A DNA stretch of 64,000 nucleotides from Isoetes taiwanensis (GCA_021234155.1 JAJEKV010000010.1:22656833-22720832), one strand, 5' to 3'; shown: positions 1 through 12,540, numbered from the stretch's first letter. The notes: generated by a model not told the origin, from the sequence alone. Numbers and translations: made by a program.

Positions 1-1244
1 TAAAAAACAAAGAAAAAACTAAACTGTTCTAGACTACCAGAACAATCTATTATCCAAAACAGATCAATTAGCAGCCCTATTCATAGGCAGATAAAACCTA
101 TGTCTAGGCCAAAGATCTGGTACAATTGTTCATTCTTTAAGTAGTCCTATAACATTTAATCATTTAATATTTTTCCAGATGCCTATAAGCTCATATGCTA
201 ATTGAACCTCCATGGTATTGAGTCCAATTTCAATAGTTTCATCCAAAGATTTTATATGATGTGCACTTACCATATGTTAGTCTTATTAAACACCATCCAA
301 ACCTTATTGGCCAAGTTCTTCAACATCATATTACTTTATTAATCCTATAGGTGGTTATTTCACTTCCCATTTTTACTTTTAGGTGTTTAATTTCTTAGTG
401 TCTTAAAGCCTAAGGCCAGATCTATCATTATTTTTCATATATCCTAAAATAGGCCATATTTAGCAATCTGGTAATCTGTAAACCTTGCACCACCTGAAGT
501 CAACCTCATGCTTATACTTCCTATATTTACTAGACTTCTCCAATGCTTAAAGCTGCTAAGTCCCAATATATCCTCTATAATATTGAAGTAGACTTTTAGA
601 TAAAGCATAATAGAACCTCTATAATACTTCTCTTAGTAGTATTATATTATTCATATATAAGGAAATAACTTCAGCAAACTGCGTTTATCTGATATTTTGA
701 TTCAAACCATTCTTGTTCCAAATGAAATCTCCTAATCTTAAGGATTCATAATATTATCCAGACTGAGGAATAATACAAGGTTTATACAAGCCATATTATG
801 AAAATCCACGAAATATTTCTGCTCCATTACTTGTATTAAATATATCTGCAAACATTTCTTATGAAAATATAAATCAGAGAGCAAGGAAATTTGTTACCTG
901 CACCCACAGACAAAAAACAAGCATTAATATGGTTGTATTATAAGGAATAGCATGTGTCATGGGTTTCCTTGAGATTATCCCATTTCACCCTTGCTTATAT
1001 TTTTGCAGAACAGCACCAAATAGATTCATTAGCTTCCAAGCAATACAAACTACATTACCATTTAGTAGTTATTCTCATAGATAGCTTGAAAACCTTCAAA
1101 TCTTGTTAGATTTCCTAGTTTCCTATTTTCCTTATCAGCAATAATGTATTTCTTTCACATGCATCAACAAAAGCCTACTCTAAGCTTGAAATATATCAGT
1201 AAGTACCAAATTAATCCCATGATTCTGTATTATTTCTATCAAAC
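1..1244. other. AT-rich stretch without a recognised gene
   Basis: No long open frame or repeat is visible here. It lies immediately downstream, on the minus strand, of the short exon ending at 1245, so it may be intron of a gene whose body lies beyond the left edge of the window. That is inference only. Confidence 0.4.
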
Positions 1245-1553
1245 CTTTATGAATCGAGGAGTGTTTTTGGGATTCTCCACCATGGTCTCCTCAGATCTGT
1301 AAACTTCCTGGTTATTGTAAGTGATTTCACAAGCATCTTCACTGTTGAATTTTGGTATTACTGCCTCTGTATTCACTTCCTTGTTGCAATAGTCACTGCT
1401 TTTTCCTTTCTCCATATCATGGCATGCTTTCAACACTGGATCTCTCACAGATTTATGATAATGGTAGATCTTTTTGCTAGAATTATCACTTTGCTTTTCT
1501 TCAGCAATCCTTTTGCGTGTGGCATAGTTCAGATCTCCTTTCTTTCTTGCCAT
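1245..1553 (-). CDS. Short basic N-terminal exon, RKKGDLN family (copy 0), partial
   Basis: The product is not recognised. The open frame starts best at the ATG at 1553 (MARKKGDLN...), because a second copy at 59489 on the plus strand also starts there (MGRKKGDLN...). The two share RKKGDLN and TRKRIAEEK at the N terminus, 16 of 19 residues, and then diverge into hydrophilic sequence. An upstream in-frame ATG at 1577 would add eight residues. The frame runs to a possible splice donor (AAG then GTTTGA), so the stop just beyond is probably intronic. The lysine- and arginine-rich start could be a nuclear localisation signal, which is inference. If this is the first exon of the family seen at 59-64 kb, the body lies outside the window on the left. 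Confidence 0.45.
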
Positions 1554-1579
1554 GCCTAAGACAGGGGTCTTAAGCATTG

Positions 1580-2727
1580 GCCGTATCCTGCTATTACTAT
1601 GAATGGTAGGGCATTTCCGTCATGTATGGTATTTATAGATCCTAGATCTTCTATCCTTAACACCGACAGTCCTACAAGGTTATGTATTATACCTAGGTTT
1701 CCATTTGCAACTGGTAATATTGACACATAATTTTAGTTCATTCTCCTCTTTGTAATTTTGGTGCAATTCGTATTTTATATTTTGTGAAAGAACGAGGTGT
1801 CTCCATACTTTCCAATTACCTTAAGACTTAATCCCCTTGTAAACTAGACCTAATATCGAGTTCATTTATATAGTCATAGTAGGTTCATGTCCACACAACT
1901 TGTATGGGTTAAATGATAGGGTGGGAAACGGATAGAATGGGAAATAGGTTGAATTGGATTGATTGCGTAGTTGGGTTAGGTTATCGTGTTTTTGACCAAT
2001 CCATTGTGTGATGCCCCAATGCCATGGATTATAACATGTTGTATTATCCAGATGGTGAGAGTAAAGCTAAGAGAGAGGAGGCAGAGGTAGTTTGACTATA
2101 AACAGGTACCTAACAGAGGTCAGCAATTCGCTTTCTTGTCAGTCACAGCTTATGGCAATCACAAAGATGTCTAGTGCGTCTCAGAAGGAGAGGCGAGATA
2201 TGGGATGACGCAAATGGTATCAGGAACAGAGTAAAGATTTTACATCAATTGCAACCATTGAAGACTTAATGAAAGCTAATTTCGGCAAGATAAAAGCATC
2301 CCATATATGCATAATCTTGGATCACAATACCCTCTAGCTTCCAAACGATCTTTGTTTTCCTTGCAAGGTCATGAATAAACAAAAGCCTGGAAAACAAAAG
2401 GATTTGGACGGTTCAACATGGCTGCGACTTGCATTGGAGGCCGGAGGCCATGCTAAAAGAAGAAAAATTTAGCTGACGTGGGCGTGGAAGGGGTGACGTG
2501 GCCAGATTTTCAGGAAATCGTGCACCCCAGATTAGGTAACTCTGCTAAAAAAACCGTCCACCCAATCCTTTAGAGGATTGCAAAAGTCTATTGTTGCCGT
2601 CTCCTCCTAGTGTTGCAAAGCCTTTTAGAGCGAAACTTTAATGCTACAACTATTGCAATCTAGAGCTTTGGGCTAGGAAGCAAGTACTTGATTGAACTAT
2701 TGCTTGAAGAATGAATCGATGACGTGT
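1580..2727. other. Intergenic stretch, nothing recognised
   Basis: I see no coding frame with family resemblance and no repeat. The part from about 2040 to 2727 is somewhat less AT-rich than the flanks. It ends at the target site of the LINE that follows. Confidence 0.4.
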
Positions 2728-2745
2728 ATGAATTAGCACATAGTT
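2728..2745. repeat. Target-site duplication of LINE A, left copy
   Basis: The 18-bp word atgaattagcacatagtt occurs here and again at 8554-8571, exactly flanking the LINE. The T run that follows is the reverse complement of the LINE poly(A) tail. Confidence 0.9.
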
Positions 2746-2794
2746 TTTTTTTTTTTGAAGAACGTGTTTTACTTCATATTATACACTCAAAATA

Positions 2795-5700
2795 TTACAA
2801 AGTACTTTCAGAAGTAAGAAATATCCCTGAAGCATCAATCACTTTTAGATGATCACTCCATATTGGAAATTTAATACGATCAGGCCAATTGGAGATCTGA
2901 AAGCAATTATACAACTTCTTACGAATTTCTTGAAGTACCACCTGAGAAGAAATATGCTTATCATAAAAGACCTTTCTTCGCCTTCGCTTCCATACACTCC
3001 ATATTAGCCAAGACTTTGCCATGTGAAATGCAATCCTTTTAGAAGCAGTCCACTGATTTGGATAAATACCCAAAAGAAAGTGCTGACTATCCAAAGATAC
3101 TCCAAAAGAGAATGCAACCGGGACCTAAGACTACTCATTTCTGCACACAAATATAAACAATGCTCCAATGTTTCAATGCACCGCCACACATTGGGCAAAG
3201 TGGGCTTACTCCGACTTAAAGCGATGAACCATCTCATTAACTCTCAAAGAGCGATGAATCACCGCCAAAGTAAAACATTTACCTTTGGAGGATTATATTT
3301 AGACCAAACAAGGTTCCAGATGGATTGCCATTGAGAAGGCAAAGTCTGTAAGTGCCATTTTCGAGAAGGTGATAAAGTACTTGAGGAAGTAAGCAATCTG
3401 TAGCATGAACTTACTAGCTTCTTGCCTTCAGAATACCTTGAACAAAGTTCCAAAGATCTCCGGTCACCAACCTTCTTAATTAAAGGAAGAGCACTTGCTA
3501 CATAAGCCCATATACCGATATCTTTATCCAACAACCCATATTTCTCCACGAAACCATTGCCAAGGAGCAATGTCAATACCAAAATACCAACTTGTTCAAT
3601 AGAAATAATACCTGCTCTCCTCCACCTTGCTTGGGAATGCGCATGCATAAATTCTACAACTGGGTGTAGTTGTCCATGAGTATACAAAGGCAACCACAAA
3701 AAGGGGGAAGATGCCTGAAGACAAGCTTCCCAATCAAATATAATCACCTGCTGGACTACCTTCCAGGCCCGGCAAACCTTTTCAAGATCTGGAGAGGCAT
3801 GTGAATAAGCTTTCAATGGATATAACAATGCCCAAGGGAGCTCAATTCTCACACCTCGCTTATGAAAAAACCATACACTTCTTCACTGATTGTTTAAGTA
3901 ACTTCATACCGGTGATGCACAATCATCTTTCAACAAACCAACAATAGCTTAGAAGCTAAGACCTTACCACTCAGAAAGAAAGATCCAACATACCAAGTCC
4001 TCCTTGTTGTTTAAACAACATACATTTCTTCCACGCCACCTTCACAAGGCCTCCTTTATCGATTACACCGGACAAAATCTCTTACAATCTTTTTTTCTCT
4101 CGCAAACTTAGAAGCTGGAGCCAATAGAACCGAAACCAAATAAATATGTGTATTGTTCAATACTGACTTAGCTACTTGAATTCTACCTGCCAAGGATAAC
4201 TTTGAGCCTTTCCACCAAATGAGATGCCTTTGTAAATTTAAGATAATTTCATCCCATGCTTCATTCATGTCAATATCTAGACCAAAAGGGACTCCTAGAA
4301 GCTTTGTCTTTGCAGAAGGTACAACCACCTTCCAGACATACTCATATAAAAAATGCGGAACTGCTTCCTTCCCCACCCATAAAGCACTACACTTAGCCCA
4401 ATTAAGGAGACAACCAGATGCAATTGAAAATATATCCAAAAGCTTTTTGATTATCTGCACATTATTCTCTTCACCATCCACTAGCAAGAAGGTATCATCT
4501 GCAAACTGATTAACCAAAACCTGGTCACCTTCCAGCAATAATAATCCCTTTACCAAACCATCCTTTTCAGCCCCATGCAATAGTTGTGAAAGTCCTTCTG
4601 CCACTATAGTAAACAAAAAAGGAGCTAAAGGGCAACCTTGCCTTATTCCACGTTCAATTGGAAAAAGCACCAAGGGTTCTCCATGATACAGTACTACCCC
4701 CTTAGCAGAAATCAACATTTTATGCATCATAGAGCGGAAACCAGGCCCAAATCCCAATTTCAAAAGCATGGCATCCAAGAAAGTCCACTTCACACTATCA
4801 TAAGCTTTAGCAAAATCCAATTTTAAATATAGAAGATTTTGACCCGAACATTGGGCCCAATGAACTCCCTCATATGCTGCCACTATATTATGAAAAATTT
4901 GCCGACACGAAGAAAGCCCGACCGAGCAGCGTCTATTCTCAATCCCAAAACCGGTTTAAGTCTTTTCTCGCATAGGCTTTTGCAATAATTTTATAGATAG
5001 TAGATAGAAGAGTTATTGGGCCCAATCATGAATGCTCACGTGTTCTTTCACTTTAGGAATAAGAGAAATCAAACCCGTATTCAAAATCCTATCAAATTGA
5101 TGTGAAATACACAAATCTTTGTATGCCTCCATAATGCTTACATCGACGTCCATTCCCAATACCTTTTAAAAAATTCTACAGAATACCATCCATACACAGG
5201 CATTTATCCTCGAAGCCAACTCAAATGTTGCTGCTTCAAATTCGCAACATAGACAAGTGGTGCCTCTAACAATTGAGATTCCTCTTGTGAAAGAATTGCA
5301 TGAACCTTAGAAAGCACAATATCCTGCATTACATCTTCATGAGGCAAATGTTTGACCTTAAAAAAAGTTTCAAAGTATTGAGTAAGGGACTGCTTAATCT
5401 CATTTGGCTCTGTCATTACCCTCCCATCCGGCATAGATAGAGAGTGCATAGTAGCTGCATACCTCTTACGCTTTGAAGCTTTAAAAACAGACTTATTACA
5501 ACGATCTCCATCTTTCAGCCGGTTAATCCAGTTTAACACGTCTTTGATTGAATTTGGGCCACTTCAAGACCACGAATAGCATCAATAACTGTTTTGCAAT
5601 CTAAAAGAGTCTCAGATCAACTTTCTTAAGCTCCTCTAATTCAGCATATAACTTACTTAAGGTCTCTTTTTCTTCACGAACTCGTTGCGCTCCCCACCTT

Positions 5701-6592
5701 TTCGCAAAAATCTTGACATTTGCCAAAGCCTCAACAATACGTCGCATACCATGTTGTTGAGATGGAGCCTTTTGCCAAGCCTCCTGACATCCTGCTTCAA
5801 ACTCCTCATTAGGCAACCATCTAGTATTCAATTTAAATACCGTTTTTCTCTTTTGTCTACTATGAGTAAGTTCACGATTTTCAAGAATTTGAGGATTATG
5901 GTCCGATACTGCTTGTGCCAAATAATTAAGCCTCCATAACCGTGGACATATATCACAAAGCACACTATTTGCATACATTCGATCATGACGAGCCTGTGAC
6001 AATCCTGGGCCAACCTAATTATTAGTCCAAGTAAAAGATGAATCTCCATCAACTTCCATAAACCCATGTTGAAAGAGTAACTTCTGCCACTGCTGCCGTT
6101 CAAAGCCACTTACAATCTGTCCACCACCTAATGCATCTTGTCTTTGATTCGACCATATTGAAATCCCCTACTAAAAGCCAAGCCACATTTTCTCCCCATT
6201 TTGGTATTTTATTACATAAAGAAGCCCATAAAGTTGCTCTTTTTCTAGGAATATTAGATGCATATACATTAATGATACCACATTCTTGAAGTCCTTGCTT
6301 CCATTTAATAACTGTCCACCTTCCAAATTTATCTTTTTCTTTGTAAATGTGACATGAACATCCATACTCCGTGCTATCATTGTACCACCCCGAGCCTTGC
6401 ACTCAAGTACTTATTAGAGCGTAAGTTTGCTTCCCAAACAAATTCAGCATTGGAACGACCACCTCTATCACATTTATGCTCTTGAATACATAAAATATCT
6501 GGATTAATGTGCTTAATTAAATTAGCCAACCTCTGCCATTTTTGGGGAGATGAACGTGCACCTCGCACATTCCAGGACATAATCTTAAGCAT
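2795..6592 (-). pseudogene. LINE A ORF2: endonuclease and reverse transcriptase, broken
   Basis: This would encode the target-primed reverse transcription enzyme of the LINE. The start MLKIMSWNVRGARSS at 6592 is the typical start of the plant LINE endonuclease, followed by ILCIQEHK, GDFNMVE near 6180 and the SDHNP motif near 5900. The reverse transcriptase lies at about 4056-4883, with LDFAKAYDSV (motif A), GIRQGCPLAPFLF (motif B) and FADDTFLLV (the YxDD box as FADD). The zf-RVT region at about 2795-3852 contains the LPSQWQSIW and PPKVNVLLW sequences and a Cys/His cluster. The frame is split into at least seven pieces (6592-6377, 6402-6100, 6002-5601, 5539-5204, 4883-4056, 3852-3259, 3237-2795). 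The catalytic residues survive, but the reading frame does not. Confidence 0.9.
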
Positions 6593-6618
6593 GAGGTATT
6601 TTGGATTTCTTCTTCCGC

Positions 6619-8332
6619 CTACTTTTTTGATGAGACTTTTCTCACTTTTAACTCAGTTTCCTGTGGCTTATATAAAACCAAGGCCTGGTCCAGGTTATGC
6701 ACACTAATATCACCAGTATCCTTGTGCCTATCTTCCTCCTCAGATGAATCGTCACCAGCCCCTGACTCTATGTTATCACCGTTATCCAGGTGATGCGTCA
6801 CCCGTGCTTTACTTTTACGCTTTCTAGGACTTTGCCATGCCAACTCATCATTGGAACATTTGACCATCTCTTCATCTGATGATGAATCATGAACATCCTC
6901 ACCAACCACCATTGGAACTGCTTCTATAGCTTTTCCACATTCTTGCAAACCAGATACCTGCTTTTCATCCAGATTCTCTGGAACAACTTCGGAGGAGTTG
7001 CGGACATATCCATATTTTCTTTGTTGACCACCAATGGGATATTCCTTCTGCACATCTACATCCAGTATCTTCAAAGAAGGAAACCAACACTTTAACTCAC
7101 TGCCATTCAAAAGCTCTAAGTTAAAGCGTGAGAAAAACTCCCCACTCTTCACTATTACCTCCTTAGGAAGACTCTGATCCATTGGTAATGCTACAACCAC
7201 GAGCACCTCTGAGGATTGAATGAGATATATGCTTACCAATACCATTAGCAATAGAGATAAGGAACTGTGGAAGCAATAGATCCGGTGGCAAACCATGAAT
7301 TTGAAACCAAAGAAGGCAAAGATTGCTTTATAAGGATTATCACAGAAAAGCCCGTGAATAATGCTGAAAAATGACACATGAGCCTCCTATTGAGAAAACA
7401 CCTCTTGAAGTCAATCTATTAACAGGCGCTTCGTCGTCAAACCCCAGCAAAAAGAAATTATTGCCTAACACTTTGAAAGAATTAAAAGGTGCAATAGACA
7501 TCCTTCTGAGCATAGAACCAATCCATCCAAAGAATTTTAGTAGAATTAAAATAATTTCCAGCATAGTACCCAATTACAGAATGTGCCACCAGTTTAGCCA
7601 CACACTTTCGATGCTCCAAATGATCCACTTCGATAACTGGTACGCCACAAACTTTGTTTCCAGCAACAGTACCATTAATGCCTTGAACAAAGTCCTCCAC
7701 ACAACCAGAATGCGAAAACTCCCCTTTCCTCTCTTTCAACACTTCAAAAATCCCGCTTATTACCCCGATCCAAGAAAGTAAAGCGCTTCACCGCACCACG
7801 TGAACTCGATAATTATGAGCAAGATCTTTACGCACCCAACTACTTGAAATGAGCATTCCTCAATCACAATAAGCGTGTCATTTGATCTCCAAGCATTTGG
7901 AGGATCTTGGCGAACAGGATTAGACCTCAAATCTACAAACCCATCATGATTACTTTCAGTAGCTTTAGGTGCCTCAGCGTCTCCGTTCTCCACCTGTAAA
8001 GCCTCAGCACATGGAAAATCCTCAGAAACATTGGCTAGTACCTCCATACTTGTTTTGCCCACTATTTTATCATTTGTCATTTTATTTACTTCCTCAGTCA
8101 CTGTAAACAGAGATTTCAAGGGTTGCAATGCCTTTGCAACTGAAACAGTTGATGTATTTACCTGCTTATGCATCTTTGCTACTTCACCTGCATGGCTTGA
8201 GCCTAAAGGAGTATAAGAGCAAAAATTTTCTGGAAACCCACCAGCCTTCTCCATTTGACTCAGAGACCGTAAGTCAGACTTTCGTGCTAAATCCTTCCAC
8301 CGAACATTATCCTTGATAGAAGATTCAGACAT
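6619..8332 (-). pseudogene. LINE A ORF1: nucleic-acid-binding protein, broken
   Basis: This is the first protein of the LINE and would be expected to bind its RNA. Pieces lie at 8332-7760, 7742-7482, 7573-7340 and 7377-6619 on the minus strand. The segments AWRSNDT, then a DUF4283-like block (VIEVDHLEHRKCVAKLV, NRLTSRGVFSIGGS), then a charged Ser/Glu/Asp-rich tail with a basic SPRKRKSKAR patch, match in order the ORF1 of LINE B at 26-27 kb. No CCHC zinc knuckle is seen. The start codon is uncertain, because an ATG a few codons further upstream in another frame is also possible. Confidence 0.7.
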
Positions 8333-8553
8333 TGAGACATCTGAAGTGAAAACCCCTTCACCAAAACCTACGCCACGCCCTGTTGTGGAAAACCCCCGCT
8401 ACACCAAAACCCCTAAGACACAGAGATACACCCAAGAGAATAGTGCAGGTTGCTCCACTGAGTCTACTCAACCCTGCTACTACCTCCAATCCTCAGAGGA
8501 TTTCAGGCAAGATTCTGGAATATGGCCGAAACTGAAAGACTCTTGACTTTCCA

Positions 8554-8571
8554 TGAATTAGCACATAGTTA
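8554..8571. repeat. Target-site duplication of LINE A, right copy
   Basis: This is identical to 2728-2745 over 18 bp and marks the 5' end of LINE A at 8553. Confidence 0.9.
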
Positions 8572-8628
8572 TGGCAACGTTGTTATGATGTTGCAAGTAT
8601 TGTCTCTAGAAATTATTAGAAGCATGGC

Positions 8629-8671
8629 AGATAGATAGATAGATAGATAGTATTTTTTAGATAGATAGAGA
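8629..8671. repeat. (GATA)n microsatellite
   Basis: GATA repeats occur at about 8629-8651 and again, after a short T-rich gap, at 8660-8671. Confidence 0.9.
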
Positions 8672-9004
8672 CAATATATAGGTAAAAAAAAATTACAACT
8701 ATTTCGACAATATCTACCATATGTACATCAAATAAAGTGCTTCCATATCAATTCTCAAATATGAATCTATGAAACTGAAAAGAAGAGTATGTTGCTTAGT
8801 TTTAATGCACAATACTTGATTAGTAAGGTCTTAAGTATGAATCTCTCTTCAACAAATCTAACTTACTTATACTGACTACGACAAATATAAATACTACAAT
8901 AAAATATTTTTTAACCAATCCACTCCCATTTCAAAAGCAAACACCCCCGTTTTACAAGCAAAAACACATGCATCTCTTATATATCCATCAAACCCATACC
9001 TGTC
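8672..9004. other. AT-rich spacer, nothing recognised
   Basis: This is short intergenic DNA between the GATA repeat and the LINE C fragment. No coding frame or repeat is visible. Confidence 0.4.
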
Positions 9005-10065
9005 TAAGGTGGTTATATATAAAAAAAGCAATGCTCAATGGTATTAGATTCACGCTTGCATACTGAACATGGATATGATATTCTAGGGTTAAACTTATGG
9101 ACAAGCACGTTAACCCGAAGACATCTATGAAGAATCTGCCACCAAAAAACTGCCACTTTAAGATGTAGCTGCTTATCCCATGCCCAAGACCACATCTGCT
9201 GCCATTGAAGAATAGAATAGAATAGAATAGAATAGTTTTTTTAACGTCCACGGAGACCAATAGGTCATGGGACCCATACAATGGGCTAGTACAATCATTA
9301 CTACTAGGATTAAAAAACCCCTGCCTCGAAAGATTTTCAAGGGAAAAACCTTTGCAGTTGAAGAGGAAGCAGTTGAAGGGACCATTTATTAGGAGGAGGA
9401 AGAATATCAGTATCAAGCAGTAACTTATACATAGAGTTCACAAGTTTGCGCTCAACCTCCTCACGACAAATCCATATCAAAATATCTTCTTGGTGTGGCA
9501 GAATAGACTGTAGATAGTCAACAACTTTTTGCCAAAGAGGTTTACCGCATTGCCCCAGCAAAAAATTTAACGGAAATGCTTCCCATGGCAGCAGCTGGCC
9601 TGAGTCATACTATGTTGCAATTGTTAAGGTTCCTGCCATTTTCCAACGTCGTTGAGTCAAATGGGTGCACTGTAAAGCAAAATGGCGCATTGTCTGCCAG
9701 GGGGATCCACCAACAAGCTGCATCCAATTGAGCACAAGCGGTTAGACTGATGTGAAAGAACGTTTTGACTGTGTGCTAGGAATCTAACAATCCCTTTAAA
9801 AATGGAGAAGCATTATGATAAGACCGCAACTCATAGAATAGATTCCATGGAAGAACAGATTTAAGTGTGACTTTACCAAAAGGAATACAGTGGATAAGAG
9901 CATGTGCAATAAGTCAAAACCCAGGAGAATCATCCTTACCCATAGAAGCCTCCAACAATTTTGAGATCATATCTGCAAGTGGAGGCACACATAATATAAA
10001 ACATGCCAATATTATTTCTCTATATATTTTCTTAATATTGCTTCCATAAAGGAAGTCTAGAAATG
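9005..10065 (-). mobile_element. LINE C: 3' fragment of an L1-like LINE, interrupted
   Basis: The minus strand reads as the end of a LINE ORF2. Pieces such as PFGKVTLKSVLPWNLFYELR near 9850, KWSLQLLPLQLQ near 9370 and WSWAWDKQLHLKVAVFWW near 9170 follow the order of the same region of LINE A, and a zf-RVT-like CSVCKRES..IEHCFF follows near 9030. Several frameshifts are present. The fragment lacks its 5' part and its poly(A) tail. A 142-bp SINE-like insertion splits it at 9211-9352. Confidence 0.75.
9211..9352 (-). mobile_element. Short SINE-like insertion inside LINE C
   Basis: On the minus strand the segment ends in TCCGTGGACGTTAAAAAAAC followed by (TATTC)n, which resembles a SINE tail. It cuts the LINE frame exactly between LPLQLQ and WSWAW. 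Imperfect flanking duplications (tgccattgaag at 9200-9210 and tgcagttgaag at 9353-9363, 9 of 11 identical) support insertion. The tail motif recurs near 14725 and 17190. No convincing pol III A and B boxes were identified, so the class is tentative. Confidence 0.55.
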
Positions 10066-10240
10066 CTTACTTTCACCTTCTTTATGGCCATCAGCAGAGA
10101 CAAGAAATCTAAGGGAAAAAGATGGCTTACATGAATCGATATATGAAATTAGAAGAACGGGCTCAAATCCACCTTATCATGTTGCATGATGATTTTCTGC
10201 TCGCTAGTACCGGAGCTCAAACTTGTGATTATTCTAATAT

Positions 10241-10242
10241 TT

Positions 10243-10273
<31 letters not shown>

Positions 10274-10277
10274 TTTT
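10241..10277. repeat. (TTTA)n microsatellite
   Basis: About nine tandem TTTA units are followed by a short G-rich patch. Confidence 0.9.
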
Positions 10278-10508
10278 GGGGAGGGAAGAGGGGAGGGGCT
10301 AATAAACGAACGTGTCATCAAACTTACTATTCATCCAAACATAGAATGCTGCCATTACAGAGAACTCATCATATGCAAGTAGCAGTTCTACAACCTTGGA
10401 TATCTAGCACAATAACATGGGGTTCCAGGGGGTTTTGATACGGATGCATAAATCACCACTCCTGAGACTATAGACCATACCCCTACAACAATTGAACAGG
10501 TTATTATT
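10278..10508. other. Spacer between microsatellites
   Basis: No gene or repeat is recognised between the TTTA and TAA tracts. Confidence 0.4.
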
Positions 10509-10731
<223 letters not shown>

Positions 10732-11472
10732 CCATAGAATCAATATAAAAGATAAACATGTTAGCTCCCTAGTTGCATTGGTTAAAGCATTATTATTAGG
10801 ATATTGAATAATTTTGGTAGATGTTTGAATCTCCGTATTTTATATTTCAAAATCTTAAATAAACCTGTATTTCATATTTCAAAACCTTAAATGTATCTGT
10901 ATTTCATATTTTAAAATCATAGATGCCCCCAACCATAACTGACCCCATAGTCGAAATGAGAGGCTCCTAGAGGTCCTAGCATACGATCTGGGGCATAGGA
11001 TGGATGGATCCGGCGATCGAAGTAGTCCAGGGCGCATATTACAAAATGATCCTGTACAATAGAGTGGGAATTTACCTGTAAAATCAATGCCCCAACTCTG
11101 CTCAAGCTTATCAATCTAGTAGTTCAGAAAGAAGAAAAAATGACTCATGAAAATAACATCTGTAAATTCCCCCGAAGAAAAACCAGAGAAAAACCCAAAG
11201 GTGTTTCTTCAGCTACCATATCCAATGTCCTATAATCCCTTTTGCTATAGATTCGGCCTAATCCAGCACTGCATATCAAGTAACCCAGATGGCTCCCGAC
11301 CAAGCTCTAGAGCTGTTGTAGCATTTACCCTAATCTACTTTAGAAAAAGGACCCTAGAGTAAGAGATCTCGAACCTTACATACCATCAATCCAATTGTTT
11401 TTTTTAATGGGGTTAAACCATTGGCAAGTGCCATGAACAATAATAAAAGTGTATGCACACTCTAGATGTACG
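10732..11472. other. Spacer between the TAA tract and the tandem array
   Basis: A short repeated phrase (tatttcatattt..aaaatc..aaat) occurs three times at about 10830-10920. Otherwise no gene is recognised. The last 70 bases lead directly into the tandem array. Confidence 0.4.
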
Positions 11473-11651
11473 CATTCTTGCACTGCGACTCGCATGAAAC
11501 CAACAAAGCGCCTCAGCAGATTTCTACAATGGTGGACAGTGGATAGCCGCACACATGCGAACTACCCACGAAAAATAAAGGGAAATCCAATTATATCATT
11601 TGGACCCCAAAAACAAATACAATGCTAATAGATGAGTGGCTGATGTACCTG

Positions 11652-11728
11652 CCGAAAGCTTATCACCGGGATTAAAAAACCCCGCCCTTTCGGGTTTTCG
11701 AGGAAAAACCCTAGTGATAAGCCTTCGG
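11652..11728. repeat. Inverted repeat inside the long units
   Basis: ccgaaagcttatcaccggg pairs with ccctagtgataagccttcgg across about 38 nt. The same structure recurs at about 12731-12808 and 13523-13600. The loop contains gggattaaaaaaccccgcc, a phrase also found in the SINE-like element at 9.3 kb. Confidence 0.75.
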
Positions 11729-12126
11729 CAAGGGGCTTAGACAAACGTAAGGCATAGAATCGCTCCCAAAAACCCCCACATGGAGAAGTCAAAACGGATG
11801 GCACTCGCCAACCTGCACCTGCACATCACCAACACAACAAACGAGAAATATACCAGAGAATAGCATCACCCAGTGGGTGGAAAAAAAGCATCACCCAATC
11901 GAAAGTGGAAAAACATGATAAAACAGAACTTGTACAAAATATAAACAAAGAAAGGGGGGAGGGTGGGTTCAAAGAGAATAAGGTACTGCTGAGAGAAGAG
12001 GAAGCGCCGATGAAACGTCGATGAAGAACTCCACAATAAGTAGCAAATGCCCAACCTGAAGAACGGTCTAAAATGCATGCAATGCATGCATGCGACGCAT
12101 GCAATGCATGCATGCTCGTCTTGAAA

Positions 12127-12168
12127 CAAGAATGCCGGTTAAGCTTACGCGAATCGACGACATTCTTG
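12127..12168. repeat. Array hairpin, copy 1
   Basis: The outer arms caagaatg and cattcttg are perfectly complementary. The inner arm here is partly damaged. The matching hairpin recurs once per unit. Confidence 0.7.
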
Positions 12169-12500
12169 CACCTGCACCGCATGAAACCAACAAAGCGCCC
12201 GAATACCAAAGAACTTCCTTAACAAACTAGGATCGAGGACGAAGGTCACGGGATGAAGGCTAAAGGCGAAAAGGACAAAGAAAGCAACGCCAAATTGGCA
12301 ACCGGCGCGGAAGAAGCCCCTCCCGCCTTTTGAAACAAATCAAAGAGAATAAGGTACTGCTGAGAGAAGAGGAAGCGCCGATGAAACGTCGATGAAGACT
12401 CCGCAATAAGTAGCAAACGCCCAACCTGAAGAACGGCCTAAAACGCATGCAATGCATGCATGCGGCGCGATGGTCGGATGCATGCATGCTCGCCTTTGAG

Positions 12501-12540
12501 CAAGAATGCCGGGTTCGCCACGCGAATCGACGACATTCTT
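12501..12540. repeat. Array hairpin, copy 2
   Basis: Outer arms aagaatg and cattctt enclose an inner region with ggttcg and cgaatc that pairs partly. The position within the unit is the same as in the other copies. Confidence 0.65.

Larger units (their letters stand above)
2746..8553 (-). mobile_element. LINE A: full-length L1-like non-LTR retrotransposon, decayed
   Basis: The element is about 5.8 kb. It is bounded by a perfect 18-bp target-site duplication and ends in a poly(A) tail, read as T at 2746-2756. On the minus strand it carries an ORF1 region, then an ORF2 region with apurinic-type endonuclease, reverse transcriptase and a zf-RVT C-terminal zinc-binding region, the usual order of plant L1-like LINEs. 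Both ORFs are broken by several frameshifts and stops, so this copy is not autonomous. A shortened, nearly identical 3' end lies at 61058-61881, which suggests the family moved fairly recently. Confidence 0.93.

Noticed and set aside
11640-11670. Hammerhead-ribozyme-like ctgatgt...cgaaa in the array
   Set aside because: The core needs CTGANGA before stem II. Here the last A is T and stem II is not convincing, so I do not call a ribozyme.
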